From Bacteroidota bacterium (lineage in GTDB: Bacteria > Bacteroidota > Ignavibacteria > UBA10030 > UBA8401), in the NCBI GenBank assembly GCA_041658205.1, contig JBBAAO010000001.1, positions 2,356,001 to 2,420,000 of the forward strand: a stretch of DNA of 64,000 nt, read 5' to 3'. Positions 27,174-35,438 of this stretch are shown here, piece after piece. Position numbers and translations under genes: made by a program. The first letter of the stretch is position 1; every line of letters begins with the position of its first letter. The notes under the pieces are model-generated. The model made no database searches. It was given only the letters and a program-made list of their open reading frames with translations, and was not told the DNA's origin.

Positions 27174-28126
27174 TGATAGATCTCCTTTACTAAATTTACC
27201 GCACGATTGCGGATATAGTTATTTTGTTCTTTTCCAATATGTTGTTTTAATGCACGAATGGTTGCATCATCGAATTTCGTTCCGTCCATTTTTGCAATTT
27301 CCAAAGCATTGATGGCGGCAACACGCAGTCCCGAATTATCATCCTTCATAATCACTTGCAATAATGCATCACGAATATCGTTGTCAAATTGATATTGTTG
27401 AAGCACTCGCAATGCCTCGCGGCGGACGCCCGGATTTGCATCGGACGTTAACGATGTGATCAACACATTTTTAATTGCAGGATCCACCGTTTTTGTTTGT
27501 TCTGTTTGATTCCGAATAGCATTGACAGTTGAGAGACGAATGCCGGCATTCGACTCATTTAATAATGCATGCGTTAATACCTTTTGAATCTCGGGATCAT
27601 CGATCTTTCCTTTGATGTGCATCGGTGCCACAGCATCAAATTCGAATTCTATTTCACCGTCTGATGCATCACTGTCGATAAATTGAATGTTGGCGATTGA
27701 TGTCTTCGGTTTTGTCTTTTCGCTATTTGCAACTGGTTGAAATATCAGTTGATTTTCAATGCTTGTTGGTGAAAATGAACAATATCCGATAAACACTCCC
27801 AATGAGAGAATTCCAATTCCACCGACAGCAAATTTTGGCTGAAGAAATTCTTTCAGCAAGCTCGTCATCTGAACCGTGAGTGATTTCTTACTCCGTTCTT
27901 TCCGCAATGCTTCGCGGAGTTTAGAACGGGCATCGCTCAACAGATCATCAGAAGTCTTCGGAGAAGTATGTTGAGAAACGAAGGATCTGAATTCTTTAAG
28001 TTCTTGAATCTCTTTTTTCGCATCAGGATGTTTTTTCAGATACGCATCTAACGTAGCCTGTTCACCCTCATTTAATTCTCCATAAATGGAGAGATACATC
28101 AATTCTTTATATTCTTCTTTTTTCAT
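27170..28126 (-). CDS. Membrane anti-sigma-like protein with C-terminal HEAT repeats
   Basis: 318 residues: an N-terminal cytoplasmic domain (about 1-85) of the helical anti-sigma type (YGELNEGEQATLDAYLKKHP), one membrane segment (about 99-118, VGGIGILSLGVFIGYCSF), a spacer, and about four HEAT-like repeats (about 185-318: GIRLSTVNAIRNQ, GVRREALRVLQQY, GLRVAAINALEIA, YIRNRAVNLVKEI). No zinc HxxxCxxC motif is seen. It overlaps the sigma gene by 4 nt (ATGA) upstream and the DUF4097 gene by 4 nt downstream, so it most likely binds that sigma factor, with the HEAT part outside the cytoplasm as a possible sensor. Confidence 0.8.
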   Translation of the reverse strand: MKKEEYKELMYLSIYGELNEGEQATLDAYLKKHPDAKKEIQELKEFRSFVSQHTSPKTSDDLLSDARSKLREALRKERSKKSLTVQMTSLLKEFLQPKFAVGGIGILSLGVFIGYCSFSPTSIENQLIFQPVANSEKTKPKTSIANIQFIDSDASDGEIEFEFDAVAPMHIKGKIDDPEIQKVLTHALLNESNAGIRLSTVNAIRNQTEQTKTVDPAIKNVLITSLTSDANPGVRREALRVLQQYQFDNDIRDALLQVIMKDDNSGLRVAAINALEIAKMDGTKFDDATIRALKQHIGKEQNNYIRNRAVNLVKEIYQ

Positions 28127-28692
28127 TGTTGTTTGTAGAGATCGTGTAAGTGGGTTCGCATCTTCAGTGTTGCTTCAAATAGATATTTTTTAACTGTTCC
28201 CTCTGCACAATTCATCATTGCGGCAATTTCTTTCAGTTTATAATCCTGATAATGTCGCAGTGTAAAGACCAATTTTTGCTGCGGCGACAATTCCTGAAGT
28301 GCAATTTCAATTCGGTCTGAGATTTCATTGCCGTGAAGCAGTGCGTCTGTTTCATTATCGCTCACAGCATATTCACTCATAGATTCATTATTATCTTCTT
28401 CTTCTATCGATACAGTCGATGTTCGTTTTGTTTTTTCTTTATGCGTTAAACAAACATTTGTGGCAATTCTAAACAGCCATGTTGAAAATTCGCTTTTTTG
28501 TTGAAACTTTGGCAGTCCTTTAAAAACACGAATAAATGTCTCTTGATAAATATCTTTCGCATCGTCGGAACTTCTCGTGAACCGTGCTGCAATAGTGAGC
28601 ACGTCCTGATCATAACGATAGATAAGCTGCTCAAATGCAATTGCATTTCCGGCAATGGATTGCTCAATAAGTTCTTCGTCTGTTTGCGCCAT
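28123..28692 (-). CDS. ECF-type RNA polymerase sigma factor
   Basis: A 189-residue sigma70-family factor of the extracytoplasmic-function class: region 2 (IYRYDQDVLTIAARF, DAKDIYQETFIRVFKGL, FSTWLFRIATNVCL) and region 4 (LSPQQKLVFTLRHYQDYKLKEIAAMMNCAEGTVKKYL), joined by an acidic linker. No region 3 or 1.1, as expected. It is the first gene of a three-gene operon with its putative anti-sigma and a repeat protein. A putative promoter of its own type lies at 28709-28736, suggesting autoregulation. Confidence 0.93.
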   Translation of the reverse strand: MAQTDEELIEQSIAGNAIAFEQLIYRYDQDVLTIAARFTRSSDDAKDIYQETFIRVFKGLPKFQQKSEFSTWLFRIATNVCLTHKEKTKRTSTVSIEEEDNNESMSEYAVSDNETDALLHGNEISDRIEIALQELSPQQKLVFTLRHYQDYKLKEIAAMMNCAEGTVKKYLFEATLKMRTHLHDLYKQQ

Positions 28693-28708
28693 ATGACTGC
28701 GTTTAGGT

Positions 28709-28736
28709 ATTAGACCTATGATATTTCAAAATGGTT
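28709..28736 (-). promoter_or_regulatory. Candidate ECF promoter of the sigma-HEAT-DUF4097 operon
   Basis: On the minus strand AACC (28736-28733) is followed by 18 nt and TCTAAT (28714-28709). The same AACC-N18-TCTAAT spacing occurs before the second ECF sigma gene (47478-47505). A TAGGT/ACCTA inverted repeat (28704-28718) overlaps the -10 element. Function is inferred from the match alone. Confidence 0.45.
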
Positions 28737-28989
28737 GTGGTCAACATACAACAATTTCGGAAAACGTTTTGTGACTGACTCAAGCTTCTTGTATTGGTTA
28801 AAACAAGTGTTTTTTTATACGATGGAAATGCTCAATGGATACACTTTCTCTTTAATAGAAGATCATAAAGAAAAATGTAACACCGATAATACTTCTTGCT
28901 ATATATCTGTTTTGCAATTACTTTCTTCTAGAACAAATAAAAAACCATTTTTTTCCATCTTTTATCAATAAATATGCTTCCTTAAAGAT

Positions 28990-29409
28990 ATGATTTTCAT
29001 AAAGAAATCCCGATTTAGCATCCTATGGTTTTTTTTCCTTTTTTCCGTCGCGTTTTCTCAAGAAGATGAACTTTCCTTCAGTTTGGAACGACAAGAGACA
29101 AAATCCACGGTAATACTTCGTTCGATAAAAAAACTTCCGTGTAAAAACTATAAATTTGATACACGAGACTACCAAAACGCAGATACTATCATCATCATAG
29201 TCCGAGATTTTCTTGCACCAACGCCATGCAACGGACCAAGAGCAATTGCCGAAGATAAATTAACATTAACGCCTCCAGCAAAACGGTTCTATTTGAAATT
29301 CTGGTATAAAGGAAAGTATGATAAGTGGAGGATATTCCAGCACGACACAGCATATTTCGTGCGACCTGAGGCGATCAGTTTTTCAACATATTCTGAATTA
29401 GAAAAGTAA
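28990..29409 (+). CDS. Hypothetical secreted protein
   Basis: 139 residues with a clear signal peptide (RFSILWFFFLFSVAFS followed by QEDE). The mature part is beta-rich by composition, with two cysteines (KLPCKNYKF and PTPCNGP) that could form a disulphide. No family is recognised. It is a lone plus-strand gene between the sigma operon and a convergent membrane-protein gene. The export signal and conserved-looking composition argue that it is real. Confidence 0.6.
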   Translation: MIFIKKSRFSILWFFFLFSVAFSQEDELSFSLERQETKSTVILRSIKKLPCKNYKFDTRDYQNADTIIIIVRDFLAPTPCNGPRAIAEDKLTLTPPAKRFYLKFWYKGKYDKWRIFQHDTAYFVRPEAISFSTYSELEK

Positions 29410-29428
29410 GATTCTCTCTCACAACCCA

Positions 29429-29794
29429 CTATGCTGATTTTGTCCAATGCCTCTGCTTTACCCAGCAATAGGAATACAACATCACCGGAAAAGCACTTAC
29501 GATAATAAACGGAACGGCATTTTTCCCGGCTGCATAGCTAAAGAAGAAAATCGCATTCACGATAATCAAAACACTCCCAATCCGTTCCCATTTTAAAGAA
29601 ACCAAGTATCCTACAAGCAAAAGAAAATGTCCTGCCTGTATTACCCATATACGGATTGGAGGAGTATTCATGGATTCGGTGACGAACCATGAAAGGTGTT
29701 CCACAAAAAAGGAACCCCACAGCATAAAGAGCACAATGCTGAACACTCTGGCTGTTGTGCGAAAAGCTTTTATGTGATCTGAGTGAGGATGCAT
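29429..29794 (-). CDS. Hypothetical four-helix membrane protein
   Basis: 121 residues with four predicted membrane helices (VFSIVLFMLWGSFFV, WVIQAGHFLLLVGYLVSL, SVLIIVNAIFFFSYAAG, FIIVSAFPVMLYSYCWV) and short polar loops. No family motif is recognised. It ends 19 nt from the end of the convergent secreted-protein gene, and reads away from the crotonase gene at 29959. Confidence 0.6.
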   Translation of the reverse strand: MHPHSDHIKAFRTTARVFSIVLFMLWGSFFVEHLSWFVTESMNTPPIRIWVIQAGHFLLLVGYLVSLKWERIGSVLIIVNAIFFFSYAAGKNAVPFIIVSAFPVMLYSYCWVKQRHWTKSA

Positions 29795-29958
29795 AACTAC
29801 TCCTTTCTCAAGAGTTGAAATGCGTAACGCGTTGTTTCACATACAAATATCTCTGTTCTTTCGAATGAAAGCAAGTGATGCAAATTAGTTTCTTTTTCGC
29901 TCTTTCACTTTCGATATTCATCACCTATATTTCTACATACTAATTTGGAGAATATACT

Positions 29959-30732
29959 ATGGCTTACGAAACATTACTTATATCAAAACAAGACGGTTTT
30001 GCCCTAATTCAAATCAATCGCCCACAAGCACTGAATGCGCTTAACTCACAAGTGCTTCGGGAATTATTTGAAGCACTCTCTGCGCTCGACAACGACAGCG
30101 ATGTGAAATGCTCTGTTATTACAGGAAATGAAAAGGCATTCGCAGCGGGAGCGGATATAAAAGAAATGATGGAGAAAAATGCTGAGAAGATGTTCAACGA
30201 TAATCAGTTTGAACCATTTTATAAACTGCGCACGATTAAAAAACCGATGATCGCAGCCGTAAGTGGATTTGCACTCGGTGGCGGATGTGAATTGGTGATG
30301 ACGTGTGACATCATTATAGCAAGTGAATCTGCTAAATTTGGCCAACCGGAAATCAATCTTGGCGTGATTCCAGGAATGGGCGGATCTCAGCGGCTCACGA
30401 GAGCGGTAGGTAAATATAGAGCAATGGAATTACTTCTTACCGGCGACATGTTCTCTGCCGATGATGCATTAAAATTTGGACTCGTAAATAAAATCGTACC
30501 GAACGAATTTTTGCTGGAAGAAGCAAAAGCATTTGCAAGGAAAATTGCGAGCAAACCGTTGATGGCTGTCATCACTTCAAAAGAGATGGTGAACAAAGCG
30601 GATGATCTTTCCCTTGAGGATGGAATAAAATATGAACGGCGCAAATTTGCCAATCTTTACGATACCGAAGATCAAAAAGAGGGGATGAAAGCTTTTGTGG
30701 AAAAACGGAAAGCGGTGTGGAAAGACAAATAG
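29959..30732 (+). CDS. Enoyl-CoA hydratase (crotonase family)
   Basis: Hydrates trans-2-enoyl-CoA to 3-hydroxyacyl-CoA in beta-oxidation. The 257 residues show the oxyanion-hole segments AAGADIKEM and ALGGGCELVM and both catalytic glutamates (about E111 in GGCEL and E131 in GQPEINLGVIPGMGG), so a true hydratase is likely. GGAG lies before the ATG. It stands alone with a long downstream gap. Related genes in the window are the crotonase at 33747, the dehydrogenase at 37496 and the Fe-S oxidoreductase at 54579. Confidence 0.9.
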   Translation: MAYETLLISKQDGFALIQINRPQALNALNSQVLRELFEALSALDNDSDVKCSVITGNEKAFAAGADIKEMMEKNAEKMFNDNQFEPFYKLRTIKKPMIAAVSGFALGGGCELVMTCDIIIASESAKFGQPEINLGVIPGMGGSQRLTRAVGKYRAMELLLTGDMFSADDALKFGLVNKIVPNEFLLEEAKAFARKIASKPLMAVITSKEMVNKADDLSLEDGIKYERRKFANLYDTEDQKEGMKAFVEKRKAVWKDK

Positions 30733-31109
30733 TTGAGTAGTGGTGCTTTTATTGTCATTAACAAACTTTAATAGGAAGTTACGATTTTTTTTGGTATCTT
30801 TAACAGTTGCAAATATGCAACGCCGCATCTGATCCACCAACAAATCTCCGCACGCAGTATTCTTTATTTAGCGGACTACGTCGGAAGCGGTACAACGACA
30901 CGCTTCTTTGACGGCATTTTCGATTAGGTTCACCTCTCGCAATTCCTTCGCACAGCAGCGAGTCATTTTTTCATACTACATAGTTATTTGCACCACAGAG
31001 GACATAGAGTCCATAGAGGACATAGAGTCCATAGAGGAATTTTTGTTACAATTCCTAAGGACAATCTGAATATTCTCCGTAGTGTGCAAACCACAAAAGG
31101 AAACAAACA
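30733..31109 (+). other. 377-bp gap upstream of the DEAD-box helicase gene (long leader)
   Basis: No gene is seen here on either strand. The stretch holds an 18-bp tandem repeat (30998-31038) and no clear terminator. Long structured leaders are usual for cold-induced DEAD-box helicase genes, so some of it may be a 5' untranslated region; this is inferred from position only. Confidence 0.4.
30998..31038 (+). repeat. 18-bp tandem direct repeat, about 2.3 copies
   Basis: The unit GAGGACATAGAGTCCATA occurs twice in perfect tandem (30998-31015, 31016-31033) and begins a third copy. Preceded by CACCACA, it resembles the ACCACAGAG-type dispersed intergenic repeats common in environmental bacterial genomes. 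It is not a CRISPR: no spacers are present. Confidence 0.8.
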
Positions 31110-33035
31110 ATGGCTTTTAAAGCTCTTGGTCTAAACGATCGGCTTGTGCAAGGAATTCTTGCGACCGGATACTCAACCCCTACAGAAATTCAAGCACGTG
31201 CAATTCCGCTGGCGGTTGCCGGTAAGGATATTATCGGCAGTGCACAGACGGGCACGGGCAAAACCGCTGCATTTACACTTCCGATTCTGAACCGGTTAGC
31301 AGAACAGACCGAAAAAAATCATCATATTAAAGCGTTGATCTTAACACCAACGCGCGAACTTGCTCAGCAAATTGAAGACGCGGTAAAACAATACGGCCGC
31401 TTCCTTTCACTTCGCGCTCTTTCCGTCTACGGCGGAACGAACATGTATAACCAATTAAAACAACTTTCTCGCGGCGTGGATATTCTCATCGCAACACCGG
31501 GACGATTAATCGATCATTTGGAACGCCGAAGTGTGAATCTTTCAAACGTGGAAGTGCTTGTACTGGATGAAGCGGACAGAATGTTCGACATGGGATTCAT
31601 CGACGATATGCGTTTAATCATCAAACAAACACCCGATACTCGACAGACGTTATTATTTTCCGCTACAATGTCTAAAGAAGTGAAATCGTTAGTGAGGAAT
31701 ATTCAAAAAAGTCCTGAATTGATCGAAGTTGGCCATCAGCGTTCCCCTGCAACGACAGTCACGCAGCATTTTTACACCGTGAACGAAGACAAAAAATTAA
31801 GTCTGCTGTTGCACATTCTTCAATCGAAGGAACTGGACAGCGTGTTGGTATTTTCTAAAACAAAAATTGGTGCAGAAAAAGTTTCCAACAACTTACATCG
31901 GAACGGAATCAAGGCTATCTCGATCCATTCCGACAGAACACAAGCTCAGCGACAGCGTGCGCTTGCGGGATTTAAACAAGGCCAATATAAAGTGATGGTA
32001 GCAACGGATGTTGCGGCACGAGGAATAGATGTAGAAGGAATTTCGCATGTGATCAACTATGACATCCCCACGTTTGCGGAAGATTACATTCACCGCATTG
32101 GACGAACGGGGCGCGCACTCTCGACAGGCGATGCACTAACATTTGTCACTCGCAGCGAAGCACGCCACGTAAAGAAGATTGAGCAATTTATTGGAAAGAG
32201 ATTTGAAATCAAAAAATACCCTGATTTTGATTACAACAAAGTAGAGGAAAAACCGTTGAAGTCTGCACAACAATCTGATATGGAACAACAATCGGACAGC
32301 GAAACAAACTTCAATCGCGAACCTCGCGGAGAAAACAGAGATCGATTTAAACGCACCGACCGTCGAACGAGCAGACCCTCTGGATTTGCCGGACGTACAG
32401 ATCGTCGCGAAGGATTCAAACGAGATGACCGCCGAGGCGGTGACAGATTTCGTTCCGGAGGCGAGCAACGCAAACGTGAATTTCCTAAACCGGAAGCATT
32501 TGGCGGCGAACAACGAAAACGCGAATATCCGAAATCGGAATCATTCGGCGGTGAACAACGAAAGCCATTCAATGAAGAACGAAAACCATTCGGCGAAGAA
32601 CGCGGCAATCGTGATCATGCTAAACCGAGATCAATCAATAACGTCGGAAGCGACCGCAATTTTAAGAAAAGAGAACCGTTCGGTAAAGACCGAGGTTTTG
32701 GAAAGCGGGAATCATTTGGCGGAGAACGACGAGAAGGGGGATTTGCAAAACGAACCCCATTTAGCGGTGATCGCAGAAAAAGTAATTTCGGAAAAAGAGA
32801 TATCTTCGGACCGAAGAAACATGATTCTTTTGGCGGACAAAAACGAGAACATGCGTTTAAGAAGCAAGATTCATTCAGTGAAGTCAATAGTTTCAGCGAT
32901 TCAAAACCGTTTGGAAGTCCGCGACCGCATAGCGGTCCGGATTGGAAACAATTGATCCCCGAAGAGCGCGAATACAAACCGCGCGAACACAAAGTGGTAA
33001 AAAAGATGGTAAGCAGAAAGAAAAAGGATTCGTAA
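31110..33035 (+). CDS. DEAD-box ATP-dependent RNA helicase with repetitive basic tail
   Basis: A 641-residue RNA helicase. The core (about 1-380) has the Q motif (FKALGLNDRLVQGI..GYSTPTEIQ), motif I AQTGTGKT, PTRELA, DEAD (VLDEADRMFDMGF), SAT, and the C-lobe ARGIDVEG and HRIGRTGR. The tail (about 390-641) is rich in Arg, Lys, Gly, Phe and Glu, with repeats such as FGGEQRKRE, FGGEQRK, FGGERR and FGGQKRE, likely an RNA-binding or condensate-forming region. Such RhlE-like proteins act in cold growth, RNA decay and ribosome assembly. ATG with AAAGGA upstream; two hairpins follow the stop codon. Confidence 0.93.
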   Translation: MAFKALGLNDRLVQGILATGYSTPTEIQARAIPLAVAGKDIIGSAQTGTGKTAAFTLPILNRLAEQTEKNHHIKALILTPTRELAQQIEDAVKQYGRFLSLRALSVYGGTNMYNQLKQLSRGVDILIATPGRLIDHLERRSVNLSNVEVLVLDEADRMFDMGFIDDMRLIIKQTPDTRQTLLFSATMSKEVKSLVRNIQKSPELIEVGHQRSPATTVTQHFYTVNEDKKLSLLLHILQSKELDSVLVFSKTKIGAEKVSNNLHRNGIKAISIHSDRTQAQRQRALAGFKQGQYKVMVATDVAARGIDVEGISHVINYDIPTFAEDYIHRIGRTGRALSTGDALTFVTRSEARHVKKIEQFIGKRFEIKKYPDFDYNKVEEKPLKSAQQSDMEQQSDSETNFNREPRGENRDRFKRTDRRTSRPSGFAGRTDRREGFKRDDRRGGDRFRSGGEQRKREFPKPEAFGGEQRKREYPKSESFGGEQRKPFNEERKPFGEERGNRDHAKPRSINNVGSDRNFKKREPFGKDRGFGKRESFGGERREGGFAKRTPFSGDRRKSNFGKRDIFGPKKHDSFGGQKREHAFKKQDSFSEVNSFSDSKPFGSPRPHSGPDWKQLIPEEREYKPREHKVVKKMVSRKKKDS

Positions 33036-33056
33036 CCCTGAAGATTTATGCTGGTG

Positions 33057-33087
33057 GGCCGCTTCCTCGTTCAACGAAAGAGCGGCC
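33057..33087 (+). other. Hairpin just after the helicase gene
   Basis: GGCCGCT and AGCGGCC pair around a 17-nt loop that itself holds a CGTT/AACG arm. No T-run follows. It lies 12 bp before the better terminator at 33099, so it may protect the message end. Confidence 0.5.
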
Positions 33088-33098
33088 TAACGAATAGA

Positions 33099-33131
33099 GA
33101 AGCAACCGGAAACGGTTGCTTCTTTTGTTTT
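33099..33131 (+). terminator. Intrinsic terminator of the helicase gene
   Basis: A perfect 10-bp stem GAAGCAACCG/CGGTTGCTTC with a GAAA tetraloop, followed by TTTTGTTTT. A nearly identical terminator lies on the other side of the toxin-antitoxin pair at 33638-33670. Confidence 0.9.
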
Positions 33132-33195
33132 AGAGCTAAATAAGTTGAGAGAAAGTAAAACTTTCACTATGTTACCATATCGCTTTGGAGAAATG

Positions 33196-33393
33196 ATGAC
33201 ACTGACAAAAACAAAATCTCACGTAAAAATCAACCGCAAAGATTGGGAAAAAATGAAATCCAATCCGGCTTTAAGTGAAGCGATTGAACTTCTCGAAGAT
33301 ATTTCTGATCTGGAAAAGGCAAAAAGCGTTCGCGGAAAAAGTATAACCGTTCAACAATATTTGAAAAAGCGTGGCTTACACAATACGCATTAA
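33196..33393 (+). CDS. Antitoxin of a RelBE/ParDE-like module
   Basis: About 65 residues (MTLTKTKSHVKINRKDWEKM), charged and mostly helical, with LSEAIELLEDISDLEKAK in the middle and a C-terminal QQYLKKRGL. The frame overlaps the toxin start by 23 nt, the usual antitoxin-first order. I choose ATG 33196 with GGAG 5 nt upstream; the frame is open to a TTG at 33145 without a ribosome site. It is expected to bind and neutralise the toxin and repress the pair. Assigned by context rather than by a firm family match. Confidence 0.7.
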   Translation: MTLTKTKSHVKINRKDWEKMKSNPALSEAIELLEDISDLEKAKSVRGKSITVQQYLKKRGLHNTH

Positions 33394-33625
33394 ACCTTCT
33401 GCTCAAAAAGATCTTGATGCTATTCCTGACAAGGAAGTGGTTAAAATACTTTCGCGAATATCACAACTGGAATCAGATCCCAGACCTGTTGGAATTCAAA
33501 AATTACACAACAAAGAAGGTTATAGAATTCGATCGGGCAATTATCGAATTCTTTATGAAATTGATGATCAGAAAATATTTGTTTTAGTTTTTCGAATAAA
33601 GCATAGAAAAGAAGTGTATCGTTAA
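33371..33625 (+). CDS. RelE/ParE-family toxin
   Basis: 84 residues with the RelE/ParE fold pattern: AYTIRIKPSAQKDLDAIP at the start, IQKLHNKEGYRIRSGNYRILYEI in the centre and VLVFRIKHRKEVYR at the end. The Arg-rich RIRSGNYRILYE segment is typical of RelE-type mRNA interferases. It starts at GTG 33371 inside the antitoxin frame, so translation is coupled. Target not known: RelE cleaves mRNA at the ribosome while ParE inhibits gyrase. Confidence 0.85.
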   Translation: MAYTIRIKPSAQKDLDAIPDKEVVKILSRISQLESDPRPVGIQKLHNKEGYRIRSGNYRILYEIDDQKIFVLVFRIKHRKEVYR

Positions 33626-33637
33626 TATGGATCGATT

Positions 33638-33670
33638 GAAGCAACCAATAGCGGTTGCTTCTTTTGTTTT
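33638..33670 (+). terminator. Intrinsic terminator of the toxin-antitoxin pair
   Basis: Stem GAAGCAACC/GGTTGCTTC with a 6-nt loop and tail TTTTGTTTT. It shares the stem and tail sequence of the terminator at 33099-33131, differing mainly in the loop. Confidence 0.88.
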
Positions 33671-33746
33671 AAAGCAGGATAATTGAATAAATATATATTC
33701 AAGACGCTACCACATTCCACTACCGTGGACAGATAAATTATTCTCT

Positions 33747-34529
33747 ATGGAATACTCAACCATTCTCTACTCCGTTTCGGACAATATTCTCACCATCACA
33801 TTAAATCGCCCCGATGTTTTTAACGCGGTGAATGAACAGATGAAAAAAGATCTTCTTGATGCCTTTCGTCAAGCGGAAAAAGACTCTTCCGTCCGCTGTA
33901 TCGTCCTTCGCGGTAGTGGAGAAAAAGCATTCTGTTCGGGACAAGATTTGAAAGAATATAAGGAAGCAAAAAGCTCCATGAAGGAGATGCTGGAAAAAGG
34001 ATACAATCCGATTATTAAACAGATGCGTACGATAGAGAAGCCTATTATCGGAATGATCAACGGCGTGGCCGCGGGGGCAGGATTCAGTTTTGCCCTTGCG
34101 TGCGACATGCGTATCATGTCCGATAAAGCAAAATTGATCCAGGCATTTGTCCGGATAGGATTGGTTGCAGATTCCGGAGGCCATTGGTTCCTTCCCCGTT
34201 TGGTCGGCACAGCAAAAGCGTTTGAGTTTGCTGCAACCGGTAAAGATATTGATGCAATAGAAGCAAAAGAAGTAGGGCTTGTTAACCATGTTGCTCCTCA
34301 TGCCGAACTAGAAAAAGCCACATACGAACTTGCTGGAAAACTTGCGCAAGGTGCAACGAAAGCAATTGGTATCATTAAACGGACGCTGAATAAATCACTG
34401 ACGATGACCTTTGATGAACTTCTCTCCTATGAGGCTATGATGCAAGAGGTGGCGGCACAATCCACCGATCATAAAGAAGGTCTCGCAGCGTTTATGGAAA
34501 AACGTGTACCGAAATTTGAAGGGAAGTAA
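33747..34529 (+). CDS. Crotonase-family enoyl-CoA hydratase/isomerase (PaaG-like)
   Basis: 260 residues with oxyanion-hole motifs CSGQDLKEY and GVAAGAGFSFALACDM. The first hydratase glutamate is absent (GAGFSFALA), while an aspartate in GLVADSGGHWFLPRLVG (about D142) aligns with the catalytic Asp of PaaG, the ring-1,2-epoxyphenylacetyl-CoA isomerase. An isomerase role is therefore likelier than hydration; the true substrate is not known, and no other phenylacetate genes are visible besides the PaaH-like pair at 37496-39150. Plus strand, monocistronic. Confidence 0.82.
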   Translation: MEYSTILYSVSDNILTITLNRPDVFNAVNEQMKKDLLDAFRQAEKDSSVRCIVLRGSGEKAFCSGQDLKEYKEAKSSMKEMLEKGYNPIIKQMRTIEKPIIGMINGVAAGAGFSFALACDMRIMSDKAKLIQAFVRIGLVADSGGHWFLPRLVGTAKAFEFAATGKDIDAIEAKEVGLVNHVAPHAELEKATYELAGKLAQGATKAIGIIKRTLNKSLTMTFDELLSYEAMMQEVAAQSTDHKEGLAAFMEKRVPKFEGK

Positions 34530-34649
34530 TAATTGTGCGACCTCTCCGAGGTCGAATATTTTCTTTATCCGTAATTTTCGATAAACGTATGATGCCACTG
34601 GCATCATATCCTGTAGAATAAATTAATGAAAACCTCTCCCTTCTAAGCC

Positions 34650-35270
34650 ATGAACATTGGTGATTATCTAAACCTCATTCCGAAATCGCAAAGTGATTTG
34701 CTTCTTCAAGAATGGGGATACGATCTTGTCCACGAGTATTTTCACATTGCAGAACAACTTCCTGCTACAAAACATCCAGTGATTGAATTGGCAACGGGAA
34801 CAGGCCGCATGTGTGCCGTCCTCTCTTGTCTACACCCGAATGTCATATCAGGCGATCTATCGCTAAAGGATCTTCCCCGGACACAACAACGTATTCCAAT
34901 GCAATTTTCGGAGAGAGTGCGGTTCCTTCAATTGGATATGGAACATCTCCCGTTTGGAACAGAGAGGATGCACACACTTGTTTGTATGAATACGCTTCAC
35001 GAAGTCGCCAATCCACTTATTTGTCTTCACGAGATGATCCGGGTGATGCATCCTCATGGTATTCTGACGGTTGGAGATTTTCAACGTGAAGGATACAATG
35101 CAATGCAGCAGATACACAACATAGTATACCATAATGAACATGATGAAGGATCGATCTCTTCCGATGAGATACGGATGACCTTACAAGCTTCCTTTCATTC
35201 CGTTCAATCTTTATCTACTCAACTAAACATTACCTACTTTGCTTCGGAGAAGATTTCTCATCAAAACTAA
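34650..35270 (+). CDS. Class I SAM-dependent methyltransferase
   Basis: 206 residues with the SAM-binding motif I ELATGTGRMCAVL (about 46-58), an acidic residue after strand 2 (ISGDLS), motif III-like LQLDMEHLPFG and NTLHEVANPLICLHEMIRVMHPHGILTVGDF, a methyltransferase-11 pattern. A short C-terminal region probably holds the substrate site. The substrate is not evident. It stands alone between the crotonase and the phosphofructokinase. Confidence 0.78.
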   Translation: MNIGDYLNLIPKSQSDLLLQEWGYDLVHEYFHIAEQLPATKHPVIELATGTGRMCAVLSCLHPNVISGDLSLKDLPRTQQRIPMQFSERVRFLQLDMEHLPFGTERMHTLVCMNTLHEVANPLICLHEMIRVMHPHGILTVGDFQREGYNAMQQIHNIVYHNEHDEGSISSDEIRMTLQASFHSVQSLSTQLNITYFASEKISHQN

Positions 35271-35438
35271 AAAATCTCTCCTCCATTTTTCGGAAATGAC
35301 AATCAGATAGGGCGAAACATTCCCATTTTCATTACATTCACTGGTACAATCTTTGCGGAAACAAGTAGTAGTATCACTACCTAATTTTGGATCAGATAAA
35401 TAACTCTGCAATTAGTACTTTTATTGAAAGGAAAGAAT

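Noticed and set aside
30998..31038. Possible CRISPR repeat
   Set aside because: Units are in direct tandem without spacers and only about two copies exist.
32386..32955. 189-codon open frame inside the helicase tail
   Set aside because: Same strand, different frame from the helicase, rich in Asn and Glu from the repetitive DNA; no ribosome site or family.
33059..33131. Small RNA gene made of two hairpins after the helicase
   Set aside because: They are better explained as terminators and end-protecting stems directly after the stop codon; no promoter is visible.
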